NCBI RefSeq assembly: GCF_000524195.1 | Contig: NW_020170383.1 | Coordinates: forward strand, 87,111-151,110 | Direction: 5' to 3' | DNA from: Echinococcus granulosus | Lineage: Eukaryota > Platyhelminthes > Cestoda > Cyclophyllidea > Taeniidae | Length of the DNA stretch: 64,000 nucleotides | Shown here: positions 1 through 12,608 of the stretch, in pieces | Layout: every line of letters begins with the position of its first letter | Position numbering within the stretch: position 1 is the first letter of the stretch | Made by a program: the position numbers and the translations under genes | Notes under the pieces: generated by a model | Told to the model about the DNA's origin: nothing | Seen by the model: the letters and a program-made list of their open reading frames with translations, nothing else | The model's database searches: none

Positions 1-1085
1 GTCATGGGGCTTGTATTTACCGACGAATTATAATACCCTGGTTTTGTATCATAATTCAACTTAGCCAACGATTCTGAATGCACAGTGTGATAAACACAAA
101 TGAATGTAGATGAGGCAAACTAACAAAAATACTAGGCTACCCTAATGCTACTTTAATAACAAGGTATTCAAAACACTTAAACAGCCAAAACAAAAGGATG
201 AGTGAGTGAGCTCTGCATGAAGTACTGGGGCACTCTTTACAAATGTACTCGTGGTTACCGTGCTCATTAGTCTCGCAATTAAGTGTGGCGAAATCCAAGA
301 GACTGTTTCCGACTACCTCAATTTTCGTATGCATACTAACTGGAGAGGCGGTGCCGAAATAATTACAAATCAAACAACAAAAGCTGGATTGACTTAACTG
401 AGCTAAGTCCAAATTACTTGAACCCTCTCATATTGCAGAGGAGCTTGAAAATTCTTCAAAAATCATTAAAGTGCGCATCAAGAAGGAACCTGCTTTTAGA
501 TGCTTATCCGTACGCTCCATCAGAGCACATTAAACTGAGAGATTATTTATACAACAGTAAATCAGTCTGAAGTATTTATTCCCTAGAAGCAATGAATAAA
601 CTCAAAAGAGCTGATCTCCAATACCGCTTAAAACTCAATGCGATGGACCACCTGTCATTGTCAACGATGTTACGCAGGTTGTCTTCCCGAAAACTGATAA
701 ATCTGTAAACTATCCTATGTTGTGCTAAATGATGAATCTTTATTGGATAAAAGGATGATAAAAAATTATTTGCAAATCGTCTTCAGGCTGCCTTTTAGGT
801 CTCTTGGTTGTTAGCTAGCAGAGCACGGCTGAGATAAAAAGAAATATTATTAATGAGTAAATTTAAGAGTTCAAAATAATTTAAGTTAATAACCTTACCC
901 TTACTCCAAAATCCCCTCTATTCAGTTTTTAATTAATGTTTTTTTTTAGTCAGAATCCAACTTCTATTTGTATGATCTGCGCGAATTTAGGGCTTCCAGG
1001 AGTTAAACCTTCTTCGCCGGCGTTCTTTGACAAAGACACCAGCAGCGCTATTGCATGTGTCCTGATAAAAAAAGATAGGAAGTAG
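1..1085. other. Intergenic, nothing recognised
   Basis: AT-rich with scattered stops in all frames. No homologous coding segment, RNA gene or repeat was recognised. Confidence 0.6.
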
Positions 1086-1262
1086 TGTAACATCTAAATT
1101 GTTTGTTGAACTCTTCATTTTGATTGTTGCAGACACTTAAGGCTCGGCCATTGAACCTCCACTGGGCGGCATGACCACCGGACCGTGCCAGTGGCCCCCC
1201 AGCCCTTCTGTGCGTCGGTAGCACATATTCTTTCAACTTCAGGGAGGACTTGGAGCGTTGCA
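1086..1262 (+). mobile_element. Solo LTR of the TRIM-like family
   Basis: Starts TGTAACATC, contains the family signatures cacttaaggc, tccactgggcggcatg and cccagcccttctg, and ends gagcgttgca. No interior sequence is attached on either side. Confidence 0.65.
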
Positions 1263-1618
1263 GTGCACTCTTGCTTTACCCTTTGAACTTAAACAGTGAA
1301 ATACGTTTGTACAACTCCAAAGTTTGCAATAATGATAACCGATACTCTTTAGTCCTACTAGGTTCTCCAATTTGTACCATGAGGGTTGCAAAAGATAGCT
1401 TTTTTACGGTGAAAAACACTTTTTGAATTGAATCTTTCGATATTTTGATCGTACTATGTAAGATGGAAAAATGTTTTTTGACCTTGGTAATCCGTGATGT
1501 CGACTGGACATCTAAGGCACACTAAGATGACGAATTTCACTCACATTACTGAAGAATGATATTTTATGTCTACAAATCAAAGTCAGGATACCCGAGACGC
1601 TGGATAGAATATTAAAAA

Positions 1619-2645
1619 TGTAGTGTCTCGAGTTTTGCCTGAAGACGAAAGAAGATATGTTGCTGGGGCGGAGTATGCATTGCCGACGTGCAGAAGAGCT
1701 ATGACGCCATGACGCCCAGTGGATATACGGCGGCCAGGCCTTAGGTGTTCACGTAACTAAAACGAAGAGTTAAGTTGCTTAGCCCCTGCCTCCTTCCTAG
1801 CGTCGACCTTAGCGCTCCACTTGCTCGTTCCCCTGCGTCAGCCATCGCAATGCGGTCGGTGTCTGTAAGAAAAAACCCACCAATCAGCCACACTTGTCAT
1901 CAAATTTGCGTACAAATGAGATATTTGACCGACACGTCAACGGTCCTTCCTGGCAATCTCACCAGATCTAGAGTTTCGCCTCGCTTGTAAACCATATTGA
2001 GGGAGAGAAAATGTGCTGGCAATCATGTATGTTCATCACCAGTAGTATTAACACTAAACTAAAGGCAGAATGATTTAATAAAGGACGGTGTTTAGACAGT
2101 TTCAGGGAGAAGTGGTTTTGCGTCTCTTCCTCCGTACCGCTTTGTTTTTACTTAAGTCCTGCCCAACCACACCCATCTTGGTTCCATCTATCCAGAAGAG
2201 TTGTGGCGGATGCATCAGTGTTCACTTTATTGATATCTTCAAGCAAGTATCGCAGACAGCTCCATAGCAAAATTTTTTGGATGTATCACGGCTAGCATCG
2301 CTTCAAATGTTAACAGCTTTCCTGTAAAAGATAGGATTGGGGTGGTTACCGATGGCAGGCGTCATTTTTAGTCCCTCTGTTAGGTGTCTTCCCAGGTTTT
2401 CCAATGGTATGTAAGTTTTAGCATTCAGGAATGGAAATCAGGTTAGCGGTCCTTTAAAATCGGATCTGCTTTTCGCTGTAGCTTAAAGACAGAAAATGTA
2501 ATACGACCACAAAAATGTATCGCTGAAGTATAGATGGGCTGGGGGACTACTGTCATGGCACGGAGACCGTACCGCCCAGTGGGCGTACAATGGCCTGACC
2601 TAAAGTACCCGCAAAACCGAAATGAAGAATTAAGCAAACAAGCAA
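1619..2645 (-). mobile_element. TRIM-like element, complete (LTR-interior-LTR)
   Basis: On the minus strand. LTRs lie at about 1619-1780 (start TGTAGTGTCTCGAG on + strand) and 2477-2645, with a ~700-bp non-coding interior (agcgctccacttgctcg, ttgcgtacaaatgagatatt) shared with the copies near 12, 16, 37, 45 and 48 kb. Both LTRs are diverged, so this is an old copy. Confidence 0.7.
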
Positions 2646-3204
2646 ATTGCGGGGAAACCGTTGCATAGGAAATAAGTAATTCTAAGGATCTAATAAATTG
2701 TTAAGGTCAACAACTTTCCAGCTGAGGTAAATACACAAAATGTCTTTGGTGACTTAATTTACAGTTGCAGCGCCGCTGTTTCCATCCACGTGCGTCAAGT
2801 CAAACAAGTCGAGATCAATAGAACACACCTCAAAGTCGTAGTCGGTGACGGATTGACATTTTTGGCAGTTGCATTGCAATGCTCTTGGATTTGTTGCTGG
2901 TCCTCGGCATAACACTTGTCGCTGGATTAATCTTCCCCATTCCATTCATTTTGATGGCAATTTCAATCTTGATTGTTTTCTACTTCCGCGGTCGATTTAT
3001 CAACCTACCTTTTCAATCCTCATGATTGATGACAGCGCCTTCATTTAAGTGTAATTGTACACTGAGACGCCTCATTTGTTTAGGTTTTGATCACTCGGTT
3101 ACCAAAATATCTTTAAATAAAGGATATGTATATTATCGTACATATGACAAATTACAAGAAACTGGGAATCTGCTTCCAAAGTTAAGGGGTTATATTCAAA
3201 CATG

Positions 3205-3390
3205 TGTAGATCCATGAGACCTGCCTGAAGACGAAAGAAGACACGACAGTCGGGCAGACTATGTACTGACGATGTACAGCAGGGCTCGGGGCAACTCTCA
3301 TGGCCCAGAGGCTAGTCCGCCCGGCCTGGGTACGATGGCAGAGCCCCTAAGTGGCTCATTACTAATACTAAGAGTTAAACAACCAATTAA
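3205..3390 (-). mobile_element. Solo LTR of the TRIM-like family
   Basis: Starts TGTAGATCC, has cctgaagacgaaagaag and ggcccagaggc, and ends near gagttaaacaaccaatta. No interior attached. Confidence 0.65.
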
Positions 3391-3679
3391 CTTATTAAAC
3401 CTATGTTAAAAAAAATTTATTTCAATATCAATTGTTGATAAAGTTAGTGGGATGAATATTAATAGGAAACAGGAATGGCATGTTGACGAGTGTCTGTGAA
3501 GCGTAGCGTCCATCCTGACCACAATTACATGGTTGTAACGCCAGCGATGCACCGGTTTAAAACACTTTTGAAGGAATTAAAAAATTAACAGGCTTCACAA
3601 GGACACATGCTTTCCAAACGCACTGATTTTCACATGAAGATTTGAAATCTTGTCAATGTACTTATTACAAATTTTGGCA

Positions 3680-4937
3680 CTTTTACAATACCAGGCTCGT
3701 TTGATTAACTCTTTGTTTTGGTTTCGTGGGTACCTAGGTTCCCGCCTCTGTACCTCCACTGGATGGCACAGCCTCCGAGCTATGGCAATGGCACCATTCC
3801 CTACTGTGTATGAAATATACATATATTCTTTCCTAATATTGTTTTCGTTTGTCGTCAGAGAAGTCTTTAAGTGCCGCTCTGTGTCGTGTAAAGATCTTGC
3901 CTCGGCTATTGTGCTTTCGCTAAGCGAAACTGTCCCCCGGACCACATTGGCAGCATTCCGCTCCTTCTGTACGTCAATGATTTATATTTTGACTCAGTAA
4001 TATAACTTCTGTCGTCTTCAGGAGAGGCTCGAAGTGCTACATTGGTGGCAGTGAAAGGCGAACCTGCCATTACAGAATAGTTACCATTATTTGTATTCCT
4101 GAATGCTAAAACGTGAATGGATGGAAGAAGGTCGTGTTTTGCGGATGGGAGTATCTGTGATAACCCCAAAGGGAGTGATTGAAAATGATGTCCACCTTTA
4201 TCAACTACTTTAGTTCCACAACCTGAAGGAATACTATTAAAAAGTAAAGCAAAAGTAGCCGTGGACCATGCGGAAGAAGTTTGTTATGTAGATGTTACTT
4301 GAGTGAACACACAGTAACTCCACCAATGCGCTACTGGTTGGATGGAATCTAGGTAAATATATAGCTGGAAAGCACTGAAACGCGAATAAAGAGGCAAGAA
4401 GGAATCGAGGAGAAAATTAGTCTCCACAAAGTACAAATCAAATCCCACTCTTTATCAAATGATCCTGCATTTTAAGAAATATCTTTGCAACTAGTGGTGG
4501 ACACACTAGATGGTCCGAACTTTACCTCCCCCCCCCCCACCAACTTTTCCCAAACTCCACATTTAGTAAAGTTGCCAAGATGCATCAATGAAGCCACTGC
4601 CAGATGTCTTCTCAATTGCACTCAATTTTGGTTCCTTGGTCGGTTGATTCGTGGGGGATATTTTTACAGCATCGACTACCTTGCGATGATCGACGGGGAA
4701 AGATGACCAAGGGCACGACACTCAAAAGAGAAGAGGAGAGATGCAACGCTTTGAATCATTGGTTAGCTCTTCGTTTTTTGTTGTTGCAGTCACTTAAGGC
4801 CCGGTCATTGTAATTCCGCTAGGGTGGCATGGCCTCTGGGCCATGGCAGTAGCCTTTCAGATCTGTAAGTCAGTAATACATTTCCTCTCCTAGTATTTTG
4901 ATTGCTATTTTCTTTAGGCAAGAGTCGGAACGCTATA
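3680..4937 (+). mobile_element. TRIM-like element with a doubled 5' LTR region
   Basis: Two diverged LTR segments at about 3680-3885 and 3900-4041. The second ends gtgctaca and is followed at once by the PBS-like TTGGTGGCAGTG (4042-4053). The non-coding interior ends in a polypurine tract, aaaagagaagaggagaga (4724-4741), and the 3' LTR is 4742-4937 (196 bp). A C-run of about 11 bases lies near 4528-4538. Confidence 0.72.
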
Positions 4938-5481
4938 ATATACGAAAATTTATTTAAATACCCATCTGCCGCTTTAAGGGTCATTTAAGCTTAAATCATG
5001 AGCCAAAACTTCATGTAACAACTAATAACTGAAGTTTTGTTATTTAATGATAACTGGTTTGGATGTAAAGTGCTTTATTCAAGTGACGATAAGTATAAAT
5101 GAAATTAGGTGCTTAACTGTTTATCCACATTTATAGTAGTATAGCAAAAGCTACCATAGAATACTTCTTCAGAGATTCGCTGACTGATGGTAAGTCTGAT
5201 AGTACCCCCACCTTTGAATCATACTTTGGCTCATATTTCCCAACCAAATCTATAAAATACAAGAATTTGATTTTCGAAACCAAAAAGTGATATGAATGTT
5301 TGTTATTCCGAAAAAATGCTTGCTTATTTTAGCGTTTTAGTGGTTTTCTCTCTTTCAGCGCACAATTGTCGAAAATCTCGTAGATGAAGGATTGACCTTG
5401 AAAATGAACCATCCTATGGACTCCTGCCAATCAGAGCAGATGGATGGTAATTAAAAGTGCACCAGAAACGAGGGCGATTAG

Positions 5482-5656
5482 TGTAATGGTTTGATTGTTT
5501 GCTTAACTCTGCGTTTTGATTAAGAGGGCACTAAAGGCTGCGTCATTGTAAATCCACTCTCCGACATTGCCCACGGGCCATGTCGGAAGCCTCATCCCTT
5601 CTGCACATCAGTAGTATATCTTCCACCGTATTCCTTGGCATCTTTTTCAGGAAAAA
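5482..5656 (+). mobile_element. Solo LTR of the TRIM-like family
   Basis: Starts TGTAATGGTTTGATTGTTTG, contains cacgggccatgtcgg and cccttctgcacatcag, and fades after ctttttcagg, so its 3' end is truncated or diverged. Confidence 0.6.
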
Positions 5657-5659
5657 AAT

Positions 5660-8600
5660 GAGAATATGAATTAGAATTCTGGGTATTTCTACAAAGGAAT
5701 CTCTTTATAAGGTCTTTTTCAATTAGTAACTTTTTTAGCATTACAATCCTGCTTGTCGGTTAAATGCTTGAAACTGACCCATTAGTACAATACTTTGACA
5801 AGCAAGTAGTGTCAGGAACTGCTTCCACTATTAGGACGGTATCCATTCAGGTGTACTGCTTTTCCCTGTCAAAAGGTAAATTGGTCCTTTGCATGTTCAG
5901 CTGCACAATTTTATGCCGATTAGTGTGTTCTATAGTGCTGGCTAACACTGACAGATTGTTAATCTTTTGTCAATTTTCGGCCTAGGCTAAAAGAAGTGAT
6001 GGCACATTTTGGTGTCCGGGCCGGATGAGGCAATGAGGATCTATTACCAAAAATCCCTTTTAGTGCATAAAAACGTCATCAAAACTCACGTTTTTGGGTA
6101 ACTCGGTAAAAATATTTTAAAACACTCCTAGTGTCTGCATCACCAGCCCGACTTTCTAATTGCCAGCAGTGACAAAGCATTCTGATGGGGTTGTTTCATC
6201 CTACCTGATGATGGTGCAGAAAAAAAATGCCTTTTACCAAGTAACCGCCTTTAATTTTCGTTATATTTCTTAATTTATGGTAAATGAATGCACCATTATC
6301 CCACCTTTACATTTAAAACAGACGACAAAAGTTCCAGAGGATGGCAGAAACCTTGTTTTCCAAATAATTGATAAATGATGAAACGGCAATTTCCCAATGA
6401 CCTTTAAATATGTAAGGCATTACTTCATTCGTAGTAAAATGAAATATTGAAACATTTCTAATCTCTACATTACGGCCTAAAAGCCCTTTTCCAGCCCGCC
6501 TAAATCAAAGTCACCTCTGTGCCAAGGACATGTCTTCCTGTAGCAAACCATCAATTTTATGTAAAAAAATTTATGAGCTTTGTCACATACCAGGCATTAT
6601 GTGATTAACCAGTTGTTTGTGTGTTCGTAGGTCATTTCATCCGATTTTTCCTTTACCTTCGTGAAATTGGCACTCATACTTGTATATACGTGTAAGTCGC
6701 TCGCAGATACCATGTGTTGCATGGAGGATACTTTCGCATTTACATTCACTTGCGTTGCTTAGAGACAGGCAAATTTGCAACATAAAATCCATTTCGAGTT
6801 AAAAAAATCGAAATTTTAAATACATATTTAAAAATATGGAAACATATGTGTTAAAGGTACGGCTCCATGCAAATTGGGACTGAAATGGGTGTTAAGTCAA
6901 ACCGTAGCATCATTTCACTACGAAGAGTGTTTATGCATGTAAGCCGGGGGAAAATTAGTGAAAGAGAGTGGAATTTTTTTATTTAAATCAGATCAAATAA
7001 GTTCAAGTGGGCCACTAACTGCATGGCATTTACATGGGCACAGGGGCACCTTAACTGTTTTAGTGATGGAGTGGTGGAAATCTGCAGAAACTAGTGTGCA
7101 AAATTTGTCAGGCAATTTTTAAATCCACACTCAAAATATTGTTGATATGATTCTCGATAATGCGACATACCCCACGACAACTTCTGATGCATCACGAAAC
7201 TCACTTGGTGTGACCTTCACTTCTGACCTTTGGGTGCTTTGGAATTCGGATGAGGGAATGCAGATGCCCTACATACGGAGTATAATTTTACTGCAGGAAG
7301 TGGATGCTAGAAGTGATCTCAGTCCCGGGAGACAGTCTTGGCATCCATGACCGCAGATGACCCATGTGTGGCCAGATGACTGAAGCACAGTCAGGACTTG
7401 GAGACTATTCATCGGCCTAGTAGTTTCCCGCTCTTGAACAACTCCCACACCGTCATTGCCTCCCAGTGCGCGGTGCGTGTACACGTAGGATAGGCGACTT
7501 CGCCTGAGGCCTTTGACTTATCATCTCTGGTCAGGAATGGCAAGATAGAATTGCCACACTGCTGTTGCCACTTTTAATTCCCATTATACAAATTTCCAAT
7601 CTGACTCCAAAACATGCCCTGTTTTGCATTTGCATTGGGATCTCCTCTGCAGCTAATATGACGTGAAGGTGTGCCGATGTATGAAGGAGCTGGGAGGCTG
7701 CTGTCACGGCCCAGAGGCCATGGTGCCCAGCTCATGTGCCCATGTAGCCAAAATAGCAGCTTCAAGCAATAAATCTAAGTATCACAGTTTTAGCTAAAAT
7801 TATTGACTATCAAAAATTTCGACAAAATGCATCAAAGGTTCTTAATTTGCTTACTTACTGTTCTCTTGAAATCATGTCTTGTCACTCTCAACAGAATTGC
7901 AAGAAATAGGTGGAGAAATGATTTTCGGTCCTTAAGACGACTTCTTAGACTGTATAAACCTAGAGTAGCCATGCGAGTAGTGAATACATTGCAGCTTAAC
8001 AAGACCAAAAGCACAAAAAAGATACTAGACAGGTGACAAGACTTTATTGCTCCTGTAAGAGCCCGCCCCTGAGAGGGGAAAATGCTTGGAGACATACTGT
8101 GCCATTCTATCACCGTGGATTATTCGTTTCACCGAATCTACTGCCCTTTAAATAGTAATACACCCGAAGTACTTCCGAGTTGCAATATTGGAAGCCACTT
8201 TACCTAAAAAGGCATTTTTTGATTACACTTTATGGTTTCTTGATTGGAACAACAATTTAAAGTGGATAAATGGATTGTTTTACAAATAAACAAAACAATT
8301 AATTTGGGCTGTAATGGTTAAATTATATAAAAATTAGGACCTCAAGTGCCTGCTAGGTCACTTTTTCTAGTTGAATGTGACTATCATGGAAATAGTCTAT
8401 GGTCTCTGTTGAAAGCCAAATCAACATACTGATTACCAATTAAAGAGTGGCACTACGGTTTTGGTTTGTAAAATAGGAACAAACACATTTTTACATGTTT
8501 TATATTGATGTGACAATTCAATCGTAGCAAACTCAAATTAAGTAGGGATACAAATTGCTACATGAATGGTACAATTCCGGAAAGTGAAACAACGAACTGA

Positions 8601-10884
8601 GGAATGCACTTAATTATATTTAGTCCACTATTTAAAACATGGTGGGATAAAAAAGACTCATCTTGCTTCAGTGGAAGTAAATTATTTCTCTTTTAACTGC
8701 TGGATGTGTTATCTTCATTGTAGTCAGCTATTCTACAAAACAATGGGGTCTTCACGCTTAACTAATGCAATACTACTGATATGTAAGCAGTAGTTTTTGA
8801 GCTAGTGCAATCGAAATTTGGACAATAAAGTCATTGACGCACTCAATTAGTATTTTAAATCAAGTCCCAAATAAAGCAAATTAATACTCTAAGGGAATAG
8901 AAACACATCAGCTTTTTCCTACTTGAACTAAGAAATACGCTTGCTTTTTCGATACTGCATTGTTTGAAACAGAACAGGAGTGGTGTTATAACTAAGACAG
9001 ACCATGTGTTGATACTTTTGCACTTGGTAGGTTCTTAGGGGTACCATGCTCAATCCTGCTCAGGAGACGAGGATAGATGTCTAGGTTGTTCCAAGAATGT
9101 CACTCGAAGTGGAAAATGAGACATTTGAATTGGATCCCAGCTATTAATCTAGTCGCAGAGCATTCACATTGCCGAGTAACGCTTCCTTTTTTAACTCCAC
9201 GCATTTGTAACGCAGAGTAAACAAAGTAAAATACTCACTAAAAGCATTTTGCACTGGGTCCTCACTGGCATGGAAATGCGTAATCTTTGGAAAATTCGCC
9301 AAGTCAAAGTTGATATACTTTTCATATTATGGCATTCAAAGTCTCCTTATCGGCAATGCATGCGTTAAGGAAGACTTGATAAATGTTGGGACGAATAAAC
9401 TACAGGAAAAAATTTTTTTGGGTACGAGAACATCATCATTAAAGTAGTTAGTCTAACTAAAGGATAACCAGGTGTGCGATTTACTAACCAGACAATAGTT
9501 ACCCTTTAAAGAGCTTAGTGCCCATGAATCCATCAGTTCTACCATCTTCATCACGACTCACCTTCTGAGTAGGCACCTACACAGTATTTACTTTTGATAA
9601 TGCCTTCGGTGACGGCACGATGAGCCCGCATATAGCACATACTCACTACATCACTGTAAGCAACAAACACTCGAAAGCAGCGACAACAACTTCCTCAAAC
9701 CTTCTTTTTAGGATTTTGCTTTCATCATATTCTGTTACAGTTATTTTTTAGCAACAAACATTTCTTCAGGTTCCGTGGGAATTCAATCCTGTGAAAATTG
9801 CTTTAGGAGACATGTGTAAGCATAACTATCTAATTAATATAGTTAATCTCATAGTCCTCCGAATTGCAATGTTCTCATTTTAAATGGAAAGTGGCAAAGA
9901 AAATGTCCATTAGATGCATCTGAAATTCTTATTCCTATCGGATATGAAGTGGCTAATTTGATCTCCGAATTATAAAATGATCACCTGGACTTCCATCATC
10001 CAATCCGCGTTGGAGGTCAAGGTCGATTGACCACAATCCATCATTAGACTCCATAGCTGAACTGTATCCTCACCAAGACTACAATGTGCTTTGAAGACCA
10101 TGATGAGCTGTTAAAGAGCAACTCGTCAACAAATTACTCATTGCAAATCACGACACTTCCAAACAAAATGGCGCTTTTTCATTGATACCATTTAGAAGTA
10201 TTTTAATGTAACGACCCTTTTTTTTCTTCTGGACAGATATACTTGTGTAATTCAGTCCTCCAACGAACCGCTGATATTTGAACAACATGTCGTGGTGCAA
10301 GCAAACCGCCTCCAGCTGGCTCAACCAAGGTGGAAACAAAGCGGCTTGTATTTACAACATCTGCTCGTGACTCCTTTTTCTCTCATCGTCTATGGGGCTA
10401 GTATAATAGCATGATGTAGGTAAATAGATCCAACTCTGAGGTTCCCTCTTTCATTTGAGGGGTGACATCTATTATACGGCTCCTGATAGTCCTTTTTATT
10501 CTTCGGTAAATGTAAAGACTGAGGGAACTGGCGGTTCTTTTAAAAAGTCAGTGCTCAGTGTGTTGTTCTAATGGGAATATAAGCACAAATTGAATATTTT
10601 TGTTTCATTGCCATGTATTCATATGATAGCCTACTTGAAAGTGAACAGAATTGCATTGAGACGAGCACTGATGGTAATAGGAGCAAATAACATTGACTTA
10701 TGAACGCGGAGTTCCATAGAAGGTATCGACAGTACTGGTGGAAACTTGTAAATCCCAAAAGCGATTGGCTAAGCTAACTATTCTGTAACGTTGACACTTC
10801 CATGCCAGTACAGGGCATGAGTTATTACCAGCAAAAAATGCGCTGCTGAGGTGGGATAGTCTTTGTCTACCTCGATTAGATAGG
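5660..10884. other. Intergenic, nothing recognised apart from one LTR fragment
   Basis: AT-rich throughout. The part near 7150-7500 is more GC-rich and may be another, unrecognised repeat. The 77- and 93-residue open frames near 7.8-8.1 kb overlap on opposite strands and look random. Confidence 0.55.
7655..7770 (-). mobile_element. LTR fragment of the TRIM-like family
   Basis: Recognisable core only: gggaggctgctgtcacggcc, cagaggccatggtgcccagc. Both ends are missing or decayed. Confidence 0.5.
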
Positions 10885-11415
10885 CATAAGTCGATATAAG
10901 TAGATCTTTAATTACACAATTAGAAGGAGGGGTAGACTTAAATTAATAGAGGTGGACTTTTAGTTGCGTTGTTTGACCTCCGAATAGCCAGAAATCCATA
11001 TAAGCAGACATATAATTAAGTATATTGCTCTACTGATGGACTGAAATCAATATAAGTAGACCTGGTATTGCATCGTTTGAGATCCGATTAGTATGAAATC
11101 GACATAAATAGACCATTTATTACGCCACTTGACCTCCATGAAATTGGTATAAGTAGACTTTTATTACGCTATACGACATCTGAGTGGCCTTAAATTTACA
11201 TAGGTAGATGTTTTATTGATGAAGATGACCTCCGAGGTGGCTGAGATCTATTTAAGTAGACCTTTGTTTGACCTCCAAATAGGCTGAAATCTATACAAGT
11301 AGACACTTTATTATATAATTTGACTTATGGATGGCTTGAATTTGATGTATGTAGACTTTGTATTACGTCAATAGACCTCCAGTTGGCCCGGTATGTATAT
11401 AAGTCGACATTTACC
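10885..11415. repeat. Degenerate ~51-bp minisatellite, about ten units
   Basis: Each unit has a variant of gacctccgaatggcc, then tgaaatc(t/a)atataagtagac, then ttttattacg. The ataagtagac-like core recurs at about 10894, 11000, 11049, 11100, 11145, 11197, 11250, 11293, 11345 and 11396, mostly 43-53 bp apart. Units have diverged, so the array is old. Confidence 0.8.
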
Positions 11416-11566
11416 TCTGGTGTTTCCTGGTTCTCACACATTTAACTTAAATAGTAAACCACTGAACAAATATTCATAAGCGAGTGTTTTAAACCACACG
11501 CAGAATGAATTTCCGGGTGATGACGGTGATACAAACTTGATCTATTAAGAAATATAGTGGGTACAC

Positions 11567-12608
11567 TCTAGCTCCCGAGACTTTCTTGAAGACGAAAGAA
11601 GTCTTAATACCAAGGAAGAAAATGTTTTGGCTGAGAGAATATGAGCTTGGCCGGAGGCCACGCCATTTGAGAGGAGTAAAAAGAGAGACCTTAAGTGTGC
11701 TTGAAACCAAGACAAAGCGTTAAACAAGCAAACAGGGCTGCCCTGGGTCAATCCTCCGCGTCGGCCATCGCAATGCAGTCGGTACTGAAAGAACAACACC
11801 CACGTACTAACCTCACCGAACATCTAATTTGCCTGCAACTAAGAAGATTCACAAATGTAGCTTTTCCGACTCCTTTCGACAATTTTCACTAGAACTAGTT
11901 TCGCCCCATTTGGGAAATGTGCTGGCTCTAACGTATGCTCATCCCTACTTGTCAAAGCTCCGGCCCAAAAGCAGAATCTTTTAAGAAAGCATAGCGTTTA
12001 ATGTGGTTTCATGGGGACAAAGCTCTGCGTCTGCTCCGCCTTACCACTTCGTTCTGACTTTAGTGCTGTCCAACTATATTTATCTGGGTTCTAATCGGCT
12101 TGTAGAGAGGCAGGGGAGGTATGGAGTGTTCGCTTCGCTGTCATCTTTATACAGGAATTCTGGGCAGCTGCATAACAAACTTTTAGATGGTTCATGGCTT
12201 TTGTCGATTTAATTGTTAATAGCATTTCTAAAAAATACAAGACTGTGGTAGCTGTCGAAGGCTGACGTTATTTAAACCCTTCTGTTAGGGGACTTTATAG
12301 ATTCTTCATCCATAGCACGTTTGCACCTTTCGTTACGTCAAAGTTTGACATTCAGTGATAGAAATTGGGGTAGACGATCTTAAGGATGGGGTTGGCTTTC
12401 AGTTACTAACAATGTAGCGTCCCTAGACGCTCTTGAGGACCAAAGAAGTCATAACACTAAGAGAGAAATAGTATTAGCTACATATAGAAGGGCTGAAAGT
12501 CCATTGTCATGGTCCAGAGGCCATGTCATTCAGCGGAAGTATAAAAAGAGGCCTTAAGTGCCCTCAAAAGCAAGGCGAGGATCTAACCGAACATTCAAAG
12601 CGTTATCA
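11567..12608 (-). mobile_element. TRIM-like element, complete
   Basis: LTRs at about 11567-11735 and 12413-12608 (196 bp, TGTAGCGTCC...GTTATCA on the + strand). On the + strand the interior runs from ctgggtcaatcctccgcgtc to agttactaacaa; the latter is the reverse complement of a decayed PBS-like site. No coding capacity. Confidence 0.72.

Noticed and set aside
7803..8113. Overlapping open frames on both strands (77 and 93 codons)
   Set aside because: Opposite-strand overlap, low complexity and no family similarity.
10885..11415. CRISPR-like array
   Set aside because: The repeats are tandem and degenerate with no unique spacers, and the genome is eukaryotic.
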